Origin: Psychrobacter sp.
Lineage (GTDB): Bacteria; Pseudomonadota; Gammaproteobacteria; Pseudomonadales; Moraxellaceae
NCBI GenBank assembly: GCA_029264635.1
Contig: JARIAA010000224.1
Span: 1 to 18,759, forward strand
Reading direction: 5' to 3'
Length of the DNA stretch: 18,759 nucleotides
Shown: piece after piece, positions 8,976 to 16,451 of the stretch
How positions within the stretch are numbered: position 1 is the stretch's first letter
How the letters are laid out: each line of letters begins with the position of its first letter
Program-made: the position numbers and the translations under genes
The notes under the pieces: model-generated
What the model was told of the DNA's origin: nothing
Seen by the model: the letters and a program-made list of their open reading frames with translations, nothing else
Database searches by the model: none

Positions 8976-10184
8976 ATGAGATATAAGTTAAAGACAGGCG
9001 CTGCTGCGGTGGCAGTAATGGTCATTAGTACCGTTTACGTCGGCTGCGCTGCTACTGAGAAAACGCCTACTACTAGCGCCATTGATAACCCCTATGCGCC
9101 TACAGATGCTAATTTAGCTGTAGCTACGCTTGCAGGTGGTTGTTTTTGGTGTGTGGAAGCAGGTTATGAGAAAATCCCTGGTGTTGTAGAAGTGGTTTCA
9201 GGCTATAGTGGCGGTCAGACTGAAAATCCCACTTATAATATGGTATCGGCAGGTGGCACAGGTCATACTGAGGCGGCGCAAGTATATTATGATCCGCAGC
9301 AAATCAGCTATGAAGGTATCATACAGGCACTTTGGCGTATTGCCGATCCTACTGATAATAAGGGTCAGTTTGTAGACCGCGGTACGCAGTATCGTCCGGC
9401 TATTTTTTATAACACTGAGCAAGAAAAGCAGATAGCAGAAGCGGCCAAACAATCTTTGCAACAATCGGGCGTGTACGATAAACCTGTCGTCATTGAGATT
9501 GTGCCTGCTAGCACATTTTATCCCGCAGAAGAGTATCATCAAGATTATTATAAAAAGAACCCACTACGCTACAAGGCCTATACTTTCAATTCTGGTCGTT
9601 ATCAGTTTATCGAGAGTGTTTATGGCAAGGATTATCAGCTAGATTTTAATCAGTTTAAGCCTGAAATTAATAATACAAAACCAGTAAGCACAAGTAAGGC
9701 TATCGACAGCAACGTCAGGACAGGTTTTGATCCAGATACGTTTGTGAAGCCAGCTCAAATGCAGCTGAAAAAATCACTTAGTGACATCCAATATAAAGTC
9801 ACTCAAGAAGAGGGGACTGAGCGCGCCTTTGATAATGCCTATTGGGATAATAAAGCGTCAGGTCTCTATGTCGATGTAGTATCAGGTGAGCCGCTATATT
9901 CCTCGCGTGACCAGTATAATTCTGGTACGGGCTGGCCAAGCTTTACCCGTCCACTTGATAGCAGTTTAGTAGTAGAAAAAGCAGATCGTGGAATATTTGG
10001 AACTCGTACCGAGATTCGCAGTCGTTATGCGGACTCACACGTAGGCCACGTGTTCGATGATGGTCCAGCGCCTACAAATAAACGCTATTGCATGAACTCA
10101 GCGGCAATGCGTTTTATTCCACTGTCAGAGATGAAAGCGGCAGGTTATGGCGATTGGATCGATGAGGTAAAGGCTATTGCGTAA
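8976..10184 (+). CDS. msrAB: Exported bifunctional peptide-methionine sulfoxide reductase MsrA-MsrB
   Basis: Fusion enzyme of 402 residues that reduces both methionine S-sulfoxide (MsrA domain, about 48-200) and R-sulfoxide (MsrB domain, about 255-395). Residues 1-24 form a signal peptide ending YVGC. Cys24 would be the lipidation site, although Tyr at -3 is atypical for a lipobox, so either a lipoprotein or a cleaved periplasmic protein is possible. MsrA: GGCFWC with catalytic Cys56 and nearby Cys59. MsrB: GTGWPSF block, then RYCMNSA with catalytic Cys372. There are only four cysteines in the whole protein. The zinc-binding CxxC pairs of many MsrB proteins are absent, and Thr318 stands where some family members have a resolving Cys (GCGWPSF). 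Neisseria MsrAB (PilB) has an extra N-terminal thioredoxin-like domain; this protein lacks it. TTAGGA precedes the ATG. Transcription ends at the hairpin at 10232-10260. Confidence 0.95.
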   Translation: MRYKLKTGAAAVAVMVISTVYVGCAATEKTPTTSAIDNPYAPTDANLAVATLAGGCFWCVEAGYEKIPGVVEVVSGYSGGQTENPTYNMVSAGGTGHTEAAQVYYDPQQISYEGIIQALWRIADPTDNKGQFVDRGTQYRPAIFYNTEQEKQIAEAAKQSLQQSGVYDKPVVIEIVPASTFYPAEEYHQDYYKKNPLRYKAYTFNSGRYQFIESVYGKDYQLDFNQFKPEINNTKPVSTSKAIDSNVRTGFDPDTFVKPAQMQLKKSLSDIQYKVTQEEGTERAFDNAYWDNKASGLYVDVVSGEPLYSSRDQYNSGTGWPSFTRPLDSSLVVEKADRGIFGTRTEIRSRYADSHVGHVFDDGPAPTNKRYCMNSAAMRFIPLSEMKAAGYGDWIDEVKAIA

Positions 10185-10231
10185 GTTTAGCAACACTTAC
10201 CCTAAGCCTATTTTAAGCAAAAAATAATTAT

Positions 10232-10260
10232 AAAAAAGGACGCCCAGTGCGTCCTTTTTT
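10232..10260. terminator. Bidirectional intrinsic terminator between msrAB and folE
   Basis: Perfect 12-bp stem (10232-10243 with 10249-10260) and 5-base loop. The core GGACGC/GCGTCC is flanked by six A on the left and six T on the right, so it can terminate transcripts from both convergent genes. Confidence 0.92.
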
Positions 10261-10287
10261 ATGATTGGATTATACAATTGGCAGGTC

Positions 10288-10899
10288 TTAAAAAGCAGGC
10301 TGGCGTCTAGGTATGGCATTCAAAAACTCATTACGTGCTTGATTGTCATGAACGAACGCACCAAGCATAGCAGTACTGCGGGTGGTCGAATGCTGCTTGT
10401 TCACGCCGCGCATCATCATACACATATGAGCGGCATCCATTATCACAGCCACACCGCGGCAGCCTGTGACATCCATAATCGTTTGAGCAACTTGCTCACT
10501 GAGGTTTTCTTGAATCTGTAAACGACGAGCAAACATATCGACGATACGTGCAAATTTCGACAACCCTAATACCTGACCATTTGGCAAGTAACCAATATGC
10601 GCCACACCGTGGAAGGGTAGCATATGATGCTCACATAGCGAATAAAACTCGATATTTTGTACCAATACAAGCTCACGGTTGGTCGATGGAAATACGGCGT
10701 TATTAACGACCTCATCCAAATTTTGATGATAACCTTGAGTCAGATGAGCAAAGGCTTTTGCTGCCCGTACAGGCGTATCTTCAAGACCAGGACGTTCTAA
10801 ATCTTCACCCGTTGAGCCAATCAATTGACGATAGGATTCGATGCTTTCTTGATAATCTGATGTTATTATTGGGGTGTTACTCATAAGGGTGGCAGCCAT
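10288..10899 (-). CDS. folE: GTP cyclohydrolase I, type IA
   Basis: Cytosolic zinc enzyme that converts GTP to 7,8-dihydroneopterin triphosphate, the first step of folate synthesis. It has 203 residues, slightly shorter than E. coli FolE. Zinc ligands are Cys89 and His92 in SLCEHHMLPFHG and Cys160 in AHMCMMMRGV. The 71-residue spacing between the two cysteines equals that of E. coli Cys110/Cys181. 'GLSKFARIVDMFARRLQ' and 'TGCRGVAVI' are further family blocks. An ATG five codons in (10884) is an alternative start; neither has a clear Shine-Dalgarno sequence. The gene is divergent from fabI and convergent with msrAB. Confidence 0.96.
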   Translation of the reverse strand: MAATLMSNTPIITSDYQESIESYRQLIGSTGEDLERPGLEDTPVRAAKAFAHLTQGYHQNLDEVVNNAVFPSTNRELVLVQNIEFYSLCEHHMLPFHGVAHIGYLPNGQVLGLSKFARIVDMFARRLQIQENLSEQVAQTIMDVTGCRGVAVIMDAAHMCMMMRGVNKQHSTTRSTAMLGAFVHDNQARNEFLNAIPRRQPAF

Positions 10900-10925
10900 C
10901 CAAAATGTGGGTGTAGCTTAACGCT

Positions 10926-10961
10926 AAATCCTTGTCGATAAACAACGCTTATAAAGGATTT
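10926..10961. repeat. Inverted repeat AAATCCTT / AAGGATTT in the folE leader
   Basis: Perfect 8-bp arms separated by 20 bases, lying 27 bases upstream of the folE start on the minus strand and downstream of its candidate -10 box. It would form a leader hairpin or an operator. It has no T-run, so it is not a terminator. Confidence 0.45.
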
Positions 10962-10993
10962 TCGTAAATATGTGCAAGCTGGGAAGGGCTGCA

Positions 10994-10999
10994 ATTATA
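10994..10999 (-). promoter_or_regulatory. Candidate folE -10 box
   Basis: Minus-strand TATAAT, a perfect -10 hexamer, about 95 bases before the folE start. The matching -35 region (ATGAAG, 16-base spacer) is poor, so this is tentative. Confidence 0.4.
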
Positions 11000-11111
11000 C
11001 TCGAAATACCTCCGACTTCATACCGTTATGGGCAATAGGTCATGCTTTAGCAAAAAAGTTTAAGAAATTAAGCTTTGATAGTTTACGACTGTTTACTTAA
11101 TTTGATTCGTG

Positions 11112-11117
11112 TATAAT
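11112..11117 (+). promoter_or_regulatory. Candidate fabI -10 box
   Basis: Perfect TATAAT, 134 bases upstream of the fabI start, in AT-rich DNA. The upstream TTTACG and TTTACT words are not at ideal -35 spacing. If it is used, the leader would be about 130 bases. Confidence 0.45.
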
Positions 11118-11251
11118 AAACTGTCTTTTTCTTTGATTATTTTACTGATTACTGCGTCGTGCTACTTATTTTATGATCTAAATAAGCGCTTTTTTAATCA
11201 TATCGAAACATTTTATCCCCATTCGTTTTTATCGGTTAACAAGGAACTATT

Positions 11252-12061
11252 ATGCTACTGCAAGGACAACGTTTTGTCGTGACAGGCATCGCAAGCAAAC
11301 TCTCTATCGCGTGGGCTATCGCAGAAGCGCTACATCGTGAAGGGGCATCACTGATTCTCACATACCCGAACGACAAAATTAAAAAGCGTGTCGATATGGC
11401 AGCTGAGGCGTTTGAGGCGGACTTAGTGCTTGAGTGCGATGTGGCGTCAGATGCATCAATCGCTGCCTGTTTTGAGCAAGTCACTGCTCATTGGGGCGAT
11501 GGCATTGATGGTGTGGTCCATGCGATCGGCTTTGCGCCGATGGATCAGCTAGATGGCGATTTTGTCAGTGCCACCACGCGTGAAGGCAGTCATATTGCTC
11601 ACGATATCTCAAGTTATAGCTTTGTGGCACTGGCCAAAGAGGCACGCGCCCTGCTTGCTATGCGCCACGGTTCGATGTTGACGCTGACCTATGAAGGTAG
11701 CATTTCAGTCTTGCCAAATTACAATGTCATGGGCATGGCAAAGGCTAGCCTCGAAGCCAGTGTGCGTTATCTGGCGACATCAATGGGCGCTGAGGGTATC
11801 CGTGTCAATGCCATCTCAGCAGGTCCTATTCGCACTCTTGCAGCAAGTGGCATCAAATCATTTCGCAAAATGCTCGATATCAGTGAAAAGATTGCACCGT
11901 TACAACGCAATATCAGTCAGATGGAAGTCGGTAACGCCGCCCTGTTTTTACTATCGCCATGGGCATCTGGCATTACCGGTGAGATTATGTTTGTTGATGC
12001 AGGCTTTAACACAGTTGCTATTAGTGAGCAGCTAATGATGCTTGATGAATCAGACAAATGA
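11252..12061 (+). CDS. fabI: Enoyl-[acyl-carrier-protein] reductase (NADH) FabI
   Basis: Cytosolic short-chain dehydrogenase-fold enzyme that reduces the trans-2 double bond of enoyl-ACP, the last step of each fatty acid elongation cycle, and is the triclosan target. It has 269 residues (E. coli 262). The nucleotide-binding N-terminus reads TGIASKLSIAWAIA, followed by HAIGFAPMDQLDGDF with Gly93 at the position linked to triclosan resistance in E. coli, here wild type. The catalytic set Tyr147, Tyr157 and Lys164 fits FabI spacing (YEGS, PNYNVMGMAK). 'NAISAGPIRTLAASGI' is near-identical to enterobacterial FabI, which excludes FabL or FabV. AAGGAA precedes the ATG. A terminator follows 30 bases after the stop. 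Confidence 0.97.
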   Translation: MLLQGQRFVVTGIASKLSIAWAIAEALHREGASLILTYPNDKIKKRVDMAAEAFEADLVLECDVASDASIAACFEQVTAHWGDGIDGVVHAIGFAPMDQLDGDFVSATTREGSHIAHDISSYSFVALAKEARALLAMRHGSMLTLTYEGSISVLPNYNVMGMAKASLEASVRYLATSMGAEGIRVNAISAGPIRTLAASGIKSFRKMLDISEKIAPLQRNISQMEVGNAALFLLSPWASGITGEIMFVDAGFNTVAISEQLMMLDESDK

Positions 12062-12090
12062 CTTTTTGATTAGTAAGTATAAGTATAAGG

Positions 12091-12116
12091 AAGGCAGCCA
12101 ATTGGTTGCCTTTTTT
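12091..12116 (+). terminator. Intrinsic terminator of fabI
   Basis: 9-bp stem (12091-12099 with 12104-12112, one G-U pair) and AATT loop, then a T-run to 12116. It separates fabI from the next gene. Confidence 0.88.
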
Positions 12117-12161
12117 GGTTATACTATGGGCTTTTTGGTGATGAGCCTTTAGGCGATAGAT

Positions 12162-12863
12162 ATGATAACCAAACTACCAATGTGGATATTGTGGGGCGGA
12201 GCGGTATTGGCATTCAGTGCTGGCTGCGTAAATACTGCTGCACTCATGGGCTTTACCAAACTGTCTGTATCGCATGTCACAGGCAACGTCAGCTTATTTT
12301 CAGCGGCTGTCGCCTATCTAGACATCCGTAGCGCTTTGCTCATTGGTACCTTGCTGCTGTCGTTTTTAGCAGGTGCGATATTAAGTGGGTTTGTGATTGG
12401 GCAGACGTCTCTAAAGCTTGGCAGGAGCTATGGACGGGCGCTATACATCGAAGCTATGCTCTTATTTATCAGCTATATGCTGTACCAACAACACGATTAT
12501 TTATGTCAGTTGGCGTTGGCTATGGCATGTGGATTGCAAAATGCCATGGTAGCCACTTATAGTGGGGCCGTCATTCGTACGACCCATTTAACAGGTTTGA
12601 CATCGGATATGGGCGCCGCAATCGGTAATTGGCTGGCAGGCCGTCCCATTAGCAAGCCTACGCTCGGTTTTCAGACGATTATTTGGTATTGTTTTTTTGG
12701 TGGTAGCGCAACAGGTGCTTTTTTATACGCTAAGGTGGGTTATGGTGCTTTACTATTACCCGTTGGCATCGTACTCATCGCTGCATTTGTCTACAACCGT
12801 GCCTCAGATCGTTTACCTGAGATAAGACAACCTAGACGCAAAAAGCGCCCAGCAAACAGATAG
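12162..12863 (+). CDS. DUF1275 (YoaK-type) family membrane protein
   Basis: Polytopic inner-membrane protein of 233 residues. The N-terminal helix with 'AGCVNTAALMGF' and then 'VSHVTGNVSLFS' matches the DUF1275/YoaK pattern of a helix followed by a conserved TGN. 'GLQNAMVATYSGAVIRTTHLTGLTSDMG' is the second family block, and about six hydrophobic segments are visible. Function is unknown in this family. The short basic C-terminus ends at a TAG that lies within a hairpin terminator (12840-12872). The ribosome binding site is weak (AGGCGA). No -35/-10 pair is clear in the 45 bases between the fabI terminator and the start. Confidence 0.85.
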   Translation: MITKLPMWILWGGAVLAFSAGCVNTAALMGFTKLSVSHVTGNVSLFSAAVAYLDIRSALLIGTLLLSFLAGAILSGFVIGQTSLKLGRSYGRALYIEAMLLFISYMLYQQHDYLCQLALAMACGLQNAMVATYSGAVIRTTHLTGLTSDMGAAIGNWLAGRPISKPTLGFQTIIWYCFFGGSATGAFLYAKVGYGALLLPVGIVLIAAFVYNRASDRLPEIRQPRRKKRPANR

Positions 12864-12872
12864 GCGCCTTTT
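12840..12872. terminator. Terminator overlapping the DUF1275 stop codon
   Basis: 10-position stem (12840-12849 with 12863-12872) with a GGCGCC core flanked by A and T runs and a 13-base loop. Read on the minus strand every position pairs, counting one G-U; read on the plus strand that position is an A-C mismatch. It is therefore somewhat better suited to the minus-strand gene at 12938, whose stop lies 65 bases away, but may serve both. Confidence 0.7.
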
Positions 12873-12937
12873 AAATCAATTAAAATTACTACTGCTAACA
12901 AATGCTATTTCTTAAACGGTAAGCTTAAAAGTATTGG

Positions 12938-13099
12938 CTACTTGTCGTCTTCTTCATGGTCTTCATGCTCATGCAGACCTTGCATCATATCAAGCGCCGA
13001 ATCATCAGTACGCTGCTGATCTTCTTTAGCAAGGTCATCTTGATTGATATCTTTTGGTGCCATTTTAGTCGTGGCGTCAGTCTTATTGCGATTATCCAT
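12938..13099 (-). CDS. Small acidic protein of 53 residues, function unknown
   Basis: I do not recognise this protein. The case for a real gene is structural. The frame runs ATG to TAG over 54 codons. AGGAGC, near-ideal as a ribosome binding site, lies five bases before the ATG. It sits in an otherwise gene-free region, and a terminator with correct polarity lies downstream. The product starts MDNRNKTDATTKMAPKDINQ, is hydrophilic throughout with no signal or membrane segment, and ends in a His/Glu/Asp-rich tail (LHEHEDHEEDDK). Such a tail could bind metal or be a disordered acidic segment; this is inference. The plus-strand frame over the same bases (12956-13249) has no ribosome binding site and is its shadow. 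Confidence 0.7.
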   Translation of the reverse strand: MDNRNKTDATTKMAPKDINQDDLAKEDQQRTDDSALDMMQGLHEHEDHEEDDK

Positions 13100-13599
13100 A
13101 GAATGCTCCTAGTTTTTTATCGCTTAATAATGTTTTTTTGGTATTCATTAATATTAATTAAGCAAGTTTTTGAATCAACTTTACGAGTATGGAATATCAC
13201 TCATGAGTTGTACAGAGACAGACTACGTCAATTTGGTGACGATGTGTAAAGATACGGTGATTTTTATTAGCCACTATGAATAAGGATGTACTTGATAAGA
13301 TATTCAATCTTAGATGACACTATATTTTTTTAAGTGTCTTAACGATAAATACAGGTAGCAAATAGACACAGCTTTAAATGCAAGTCTGATTAATGAATAG
13401 CGATAGGCAAAAAATTCATTAAAGTATATGATGGATTCACTTTTACCTTTTTTTGGCAACGTAACAAGAGTAAAAATTTTGTTATGATAGCAGCGTAACT
13501 TTGTAAGGTGGCTGTAAACCTACAACGGGCTAATAGCATATATTTTTATTTTTACGATTTTTAATAATGTCTCTAGACGCAATGCAATAAGGATACTTT
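13100..13599. other. 500-base AT-rich spacer between the 53-residue gene and the DASS transporter
   Basis: I find no gene here. It should contain the promoter of the minus-strand small gene (AT-rich around 13130-13180, no clear hexamers). Towards the transporter it holds an extended -10 box at 13480-13488 and a bulged leader hairpin at 13501-13525 (TTGTA-A-GGT pairing with ACCTACAA). A short 6-bp inverted repeat GACACT/AGTGTC lies at 13316-13338. A small RNA is possible but unsupported. Confidence 0.55.
13480..13488 (+). promoter_or_regulatory. Candidate extended -10 promoter of the DASS transporter
   Basis: TGTTATGAT matches the extended -10 form TGnTATAAT at eight of nine positions, about 112 bases before the start codon. 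No good -35 box lies upstream, which is tolerated in extended -10 promoters. Confidence 0.4.
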
Positions 13600-15021
13600 A
13601 TGTCAGAGCAAAAACTAGACAGCCATCTTCCAGATGATGGCAACGAGTATTTATTTACCGACACCTTCCCAAAGGGCACTGGTAAAGGGCTTATCGTCGT
13701 GGCAATTGCTGCGATAGTCAGTATGATTCTCTACAACATACTTCCGTTCGATATCAATGCCAATAAAGGCCTTGCGATGCTGTTTTTTATTGGCGCGCTG
13801 TGGCTAACGGAAGCGCTGCATGTCACTATTACAGCGCTTTTAGTCGTAGTGGTGGGCGCTTTAATTGGCATACCAGAATTTGATGCTGAAATTGGCTTAC
13901 AGAGCTTTGCTAACCCGACCATTTATTTGTTCTTTGGCGGTTTTGCTTTAGCGGCGGCACTGCACGTACAGCAATTGGACAAAAAAATTGCACTAAAAAT
14001 CTTGTCTATGTCAGGGGGTAAGCTGAGCACCGCTGTGTTTTTGATATTCGGCGTCACAGCGTTTTTATCGATGTGGATATCGAACACGGCTACGGCAGCG
14101 ATGATGTTGCCGCTTGCACTGGGTATCCTAACGCAGGTCGATCGTGAAAAAGATCGCGGCACCTTTGTTTTTGTCCTATTAGGTATCGCGTATTCGGCAA
14201 GCCTTGGTGGCTTAGGCACTATCGTTGGTTCGCCGCCTAACGCCATTGCTGCAAAAGCGCTTAATATTGCGTTTGTGGATTGGATGAAATTTGGTATTCC
14301 AATGATGCTGGTGCTATTGCCATTATTATTGGGTGCCATGTATTTGTTTCTTAAGCCCAATCTCAATCGTACAATTACGCTGGTTGAGGATGAGCCTATC
14401 GTCTGGAATAAACCTCGTATTGTGACAATTATCGTCTTTATCGTAACTGCGCTTAGCTGGATATTTTCCAAAAAGATTGGTACGGCACTCGATATTACCG
14501 ATACTGATGCCGTCATTGCGTTGTCAGCCGCCGCAGCAGTTGTCAGCTTAGGTTTGGTGTCGTGGAAACAAGTGTCTGACAATACCGATTGGGGCGTGCT
14601 CATGTTGTTCGGTGGCGGTATTGCTTTATCGACTATTTTGAAAGTTTCAGGCGCCTCGCTAGTGCTTGGAGAGACGGTTGCCAACGCGCTGTCCTCTGCA
14701 CCGATTATCATTGTTATGATTGCCGTATCGGCATTTATTATCTTTTTGACAGAGTTTGCTTCGAATACGGCTTCAGCAGCGCTATTAGTACCTGTATTCG
14801 CGGCGATCGCTGAACAAATGGGTCTGCCGCAAGAAGTGCTGGTATTGATTATTGGGATTGGCGCCTCTTGTGCCTTTATGCTTCCTGTTGCTACACCACC
14901 AAACGCGATTGTATTTGGCACAGGGTTGATTAAACAGTCGGAGATGATACGTACTGGGTTCATTCTTAATATTATTGCTACCCTCGTTGTCGGCTTATGG
15001 GCCTATTTTTTCTTAATTTAA
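13600..15021 (+). CDS. SLC13/DASS family sodium-coupled anion (dicarboxylate) transporter
   Basis: Polytopic inner-membrane symporter of 473 residues in the divalent anion:sodium symporter family, which typically imports C4-dicarboxylates, citrate or sulfate with sodium. Two inverted repeats each carry the substrate/sodium motif SNT (161-163 in WISNTATAAMMLP, 388-390 in FASNTASAALLVP). Each repeat is followed by a PPNA segment (GTIVGSPPNAI from 206, ATPPNAIVFG from 431). The N-terminal ~28 residues are hydrophilic and acidic. Length and motifs are complete, so it should work. The SNT pairs favour a carboxylate over sulfate, but the substrate is not decided by sequence alone. AAGGAT precedes the ATG. 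It is flanked by a candidate promoter and a strong terminator, so it is probably monocistronic. Confidence 0.92.
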   Translation: MSEQKLDSHLPDDGNEYLFTDTFPKGTGKGLIVVAIAAIVSMILYNILPFDINANKGLAMLFFIGALWLTEALHVTITALLVVVVGALIGIPEFDAEIGLQSFANPTIYLFFGGFALAAALHVQQLDKKIALKILSMSGGKLSTAVFLIFGVTAFLSMWISNTATAAMMLPLALGILTQVDREKDRGTFVFVLLGIAYSASLGGLGTIVGSPPNAIAAKALNIAFVDWMKFGIPMMLVLLPLLLGAMYLFLKPNLNRTITLVEDEPIVWNKPRIVTIIVFIVTALSWIFSKKIGTALDITDTDAVIALSAAAAVVSLGLVSWKQVSDNTDWGVLMLFGGGIALSTILKVSGASLVLGETVANALSSAPIIIVMIAVSAFIIFLTEFASNTASAALLVPVFAAIAEQMGLPQEVLVLIIGIGASCAFMLPVATPPNAIVFGTGLIKQSEMIRTGFILNIIATLVVGLWAYFFLI

Positions 15022-15033
15022 CTATTATTTAAT

Positions 15034-15074
15034 AAAAAACCGATATCTGAGCAAGAGTCAGATATCGGTTTTTT
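15034..15074. terminator. Perfect 17-bp bidirectional terminator
   Basis: Stem 15034-15050 with 15058-15074, loop of seven bases, flanked by A6 and T6. It is shared by the convergent transporter gene and the minus-strand oxygenase gene. Confidence 0.95.
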
Positions 15075-15129
15075 TGTGCGCATATAATGTGTGTTTACAT
15101 AAAATGGTCAAGTATAAACTACTTAAACG

Positions 15130-16302
15130 CTACTCTGTATCCTCAAGCCAGATCCAACCATTTTCTAGCCATTCCATCAGCTCATCTGGTTCGACGCCTC
15201 TCACATCTTCAATCTGCAAGCGTTCACCATTCGCTAAGCGCATCAGCAAATTGGTGGCCTTGTCATCAAAATCATCAAGGCGTTGCCCGTTGACATATAT
15301 AGTGACGCCATCAGGATGCTGAGTATAGATTAAGCGATTGCTATAATCTGCTTGTAGCGTTGCCCCTTCTGTTAATGCTTGCATCAGCTCATCGGTATCT
15401 GGGGTATGCTCCGGTACTAATACATCGTATTGACGTTTACTAACCACCTCACAGACCGCTTGATGGATAATATTTGAGCCACGCTCGGACTGGAGCATTT
15501 GTAATAACTGATCTTTGATGGACTCAATACTATAGGCTTGCAGCTCACCTGAAGCTTGTGCTGTTTGGGGTAACAACATCGGTATAAACAAATGGCTATC
15601 ATTGGTTGCAATATCAGCCATGCTATCAATGATCTGCATCAGATTAGGGCGACGACAGCCAAATGAAAAGGTCAAACAGTCATCTTGCGCGACGCCAAAA
15701 TGCGACAATTTAGGTGGCACATAGAGCACATCGCCAGCTTGTAATATCTCATCAAAGATAATATCCCCCATATCATCAAAAATTCTGATGGGCTCATCTG
15801 CAACGAATTCTGTTTGCTCATCACAAAACTTACCCAACTGCCAACGTCTAGACCCATAGCCTTGTGCTAAAAAAACATCGTAGTCGTCGTAGTGTTTACC
15901 AACGGAGCCGCCTTTAGGCGCGTATGAGACCATAATATCATCGCGTTGCCACTGCGGGATATAGCCAAACGCTTGCCATAATTGTCCAAGCTCAGGCGAC
16001 CATTGCTCAAGATTTTGTACGAGTACCGTCCATTGAGCGGGTAAATTTTCAAAGTCAGCTTCAGTAAAGGGACTTTTTTTAATTTGCCATTGAGGTTTGC
16101 TTGCTTGCTTGGTAGGCGCTTGTGTCAGCAGTCGCGCTGCCGCATCTTCTTCAAGAGCAAGTTCAAGTATATCGTCTGGCTCAAACATCTCAATCAGCTG
16201 CGGCAAGCCTTGTTTGATTAATAAAGGTTTTTTCTGCCAGTACTCTTTTAAAAACTGCTCTGCTGTCATAGAGTCAGGTAAACAAAGTGGTAAAGGGGTC
16301 AT
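15130..16302 (-). CDS. roxA: JmjC/cupin 2-oxoglutarate oxygenase, RoxA/YcfD-type ribosomal protein L16 arginine hydroxylase
   Basis: Fe(II)- and 2-oxoglutarate-dependent oxygenase of 390 residues. E. coli RoxA (YcfD, 373 residues) hydroxylates an arginine of ribosomal protein L16. The cupin core shows the iron triad His137-x-Asp139 (GKHYDDYDVFLAQ) and His201 (VPPKLSHFGVA), with spacing close to E. coli His125/Asp127/His187. Arg152 of SRRW is at the place of the 2-oxoglutarate-binding Arg140. The N-terminus 'FLKEYWQKKPLLIKQGLP' and the C-terminal winged-helix part rich in Asp/Glu, ending in ENGWIWLED, fit the same family. The upstream GGA is weak. Substrate identity is inferred from the family. 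Confidence 0.9.
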   Translation of the reverse strand: MTPLPLCLPDSMTAEQFLKEYWQKKPLLIKQGLPQLIEMFEPDDILELALEEDAAARLLTQAPTKQASKPQWQIKKSPFTEADFENLPAQWTVLVQNLEQWSPELGQLWQAFGYIPQWQRDDIMVSYAPKGGSVGKHYDDYDVFLAQGYGSRRWQLGKFCDEQTEFVADEPIRIFDDMGDIIFDEILQAGDVLYVPPKLSHFGVAQDDCLTFSFGCRRPNLMQIIDSMADIATNDSHLFIPMLLPQTAQASGELQAYSIESIKDQLLQMLQSERGSNIIHQAVCEVVSKRQYDVLVPEHTPDTDELMQALTEGATLQADYSNRLIYTQHPDGVTIYVNGQRLDDFDDKATNLLMRLANGERLQIEDVRGVEPDELMEWLENGWIWLEDTE

Positions 16303-16384
16303 GAATATATCCGATTTATTTAATTGATATAATATTAATAGGGAAGATGGCTTTATAGCAAAGGTTTAATAGTTTATTATTGGC

Positions 16385-16406
16385 GCCTATGTTATTCGTT
16401 ATAGGC
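16385..16406 (+). repeat. Inverted repeat GCCTAT / ATAGGC upstream of the small lipoprotein
   Basis: Perfect 6-bp arms (16385-16390 and 16401-16406) with a 10-base loop. It lies nine bases before the larger inverted repeat at 16415. Its role is unknown. Confidence 0.4.
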
Positions 16407-16414
16407 ATTTATAT

Positions 16415-16451
16415 TTTATAAAACACTGCTGAGATATAAGTGTTTTATAAA
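16415..16451 (+). promoter_or_regulatory. 13-bp leader hairpin before the small lipoprotein
   Basis: Perfect 13-bp inverted repeat (16415-16427 with 16439-16451) and 11-base loop, ending about 11 bases before the AGGAA ribosome binding site of the gene at 16473. The right arm can instead pair within itself and the following bases as GTGTTT-TAT-AAACAC (16440-16454), so the two hairpins exclude each other. There is no T-run, so it is not a standard terminator. It could be an RNA switch, a stability element, or a DNA operator. Confidence 0.45.

Larger units (their letters stand above)
10900..11251. other. Divergent folE/fabI control region
   Basis: 352 bases with no gene. It holds a candidate folE -10 box near 10994, a candidate fabI -10 box at 11112, and an 8-bp inverted repeat (10926-10933 with 10954-10961) in the folE leader. 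The right half is very AT-rich. I saw no riboswitch consensus and no open frame longer than about 22 codons. Confidence 0.7.

Noticed and set aside
9198..9542. 114-codon minus-strand frame within msrAB
   Set aside because: It lies wholly inside the MsrA domain, which is fully supported by motifs; no ribosome binding site or family resemblance.
11691..12035. 114-codon plus-strand frame in another frame of fabI
   Set aside because: It is wholly inside fabI, whose catalytic residues are covered by the correct frame.
12956..13249. 97-codon plus-strand frame between DUF1275 and the transporter
   Set aside because: No ribosome binding site, no recognisable product, and it lies over the minus-strand 53-residue gene, which has a strong ribosome binding site.
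13923..14963. 346-codon open frame on the minus strand inside the DASS transporter gene
   Set aside because: It is a mirror of the transporter's codon pattern. The product is a Ser/Thr/Ala/Ile/Asn-rich composition without motifs, there is no ribosome binding site, and the plus-strand protein has all family motifs.
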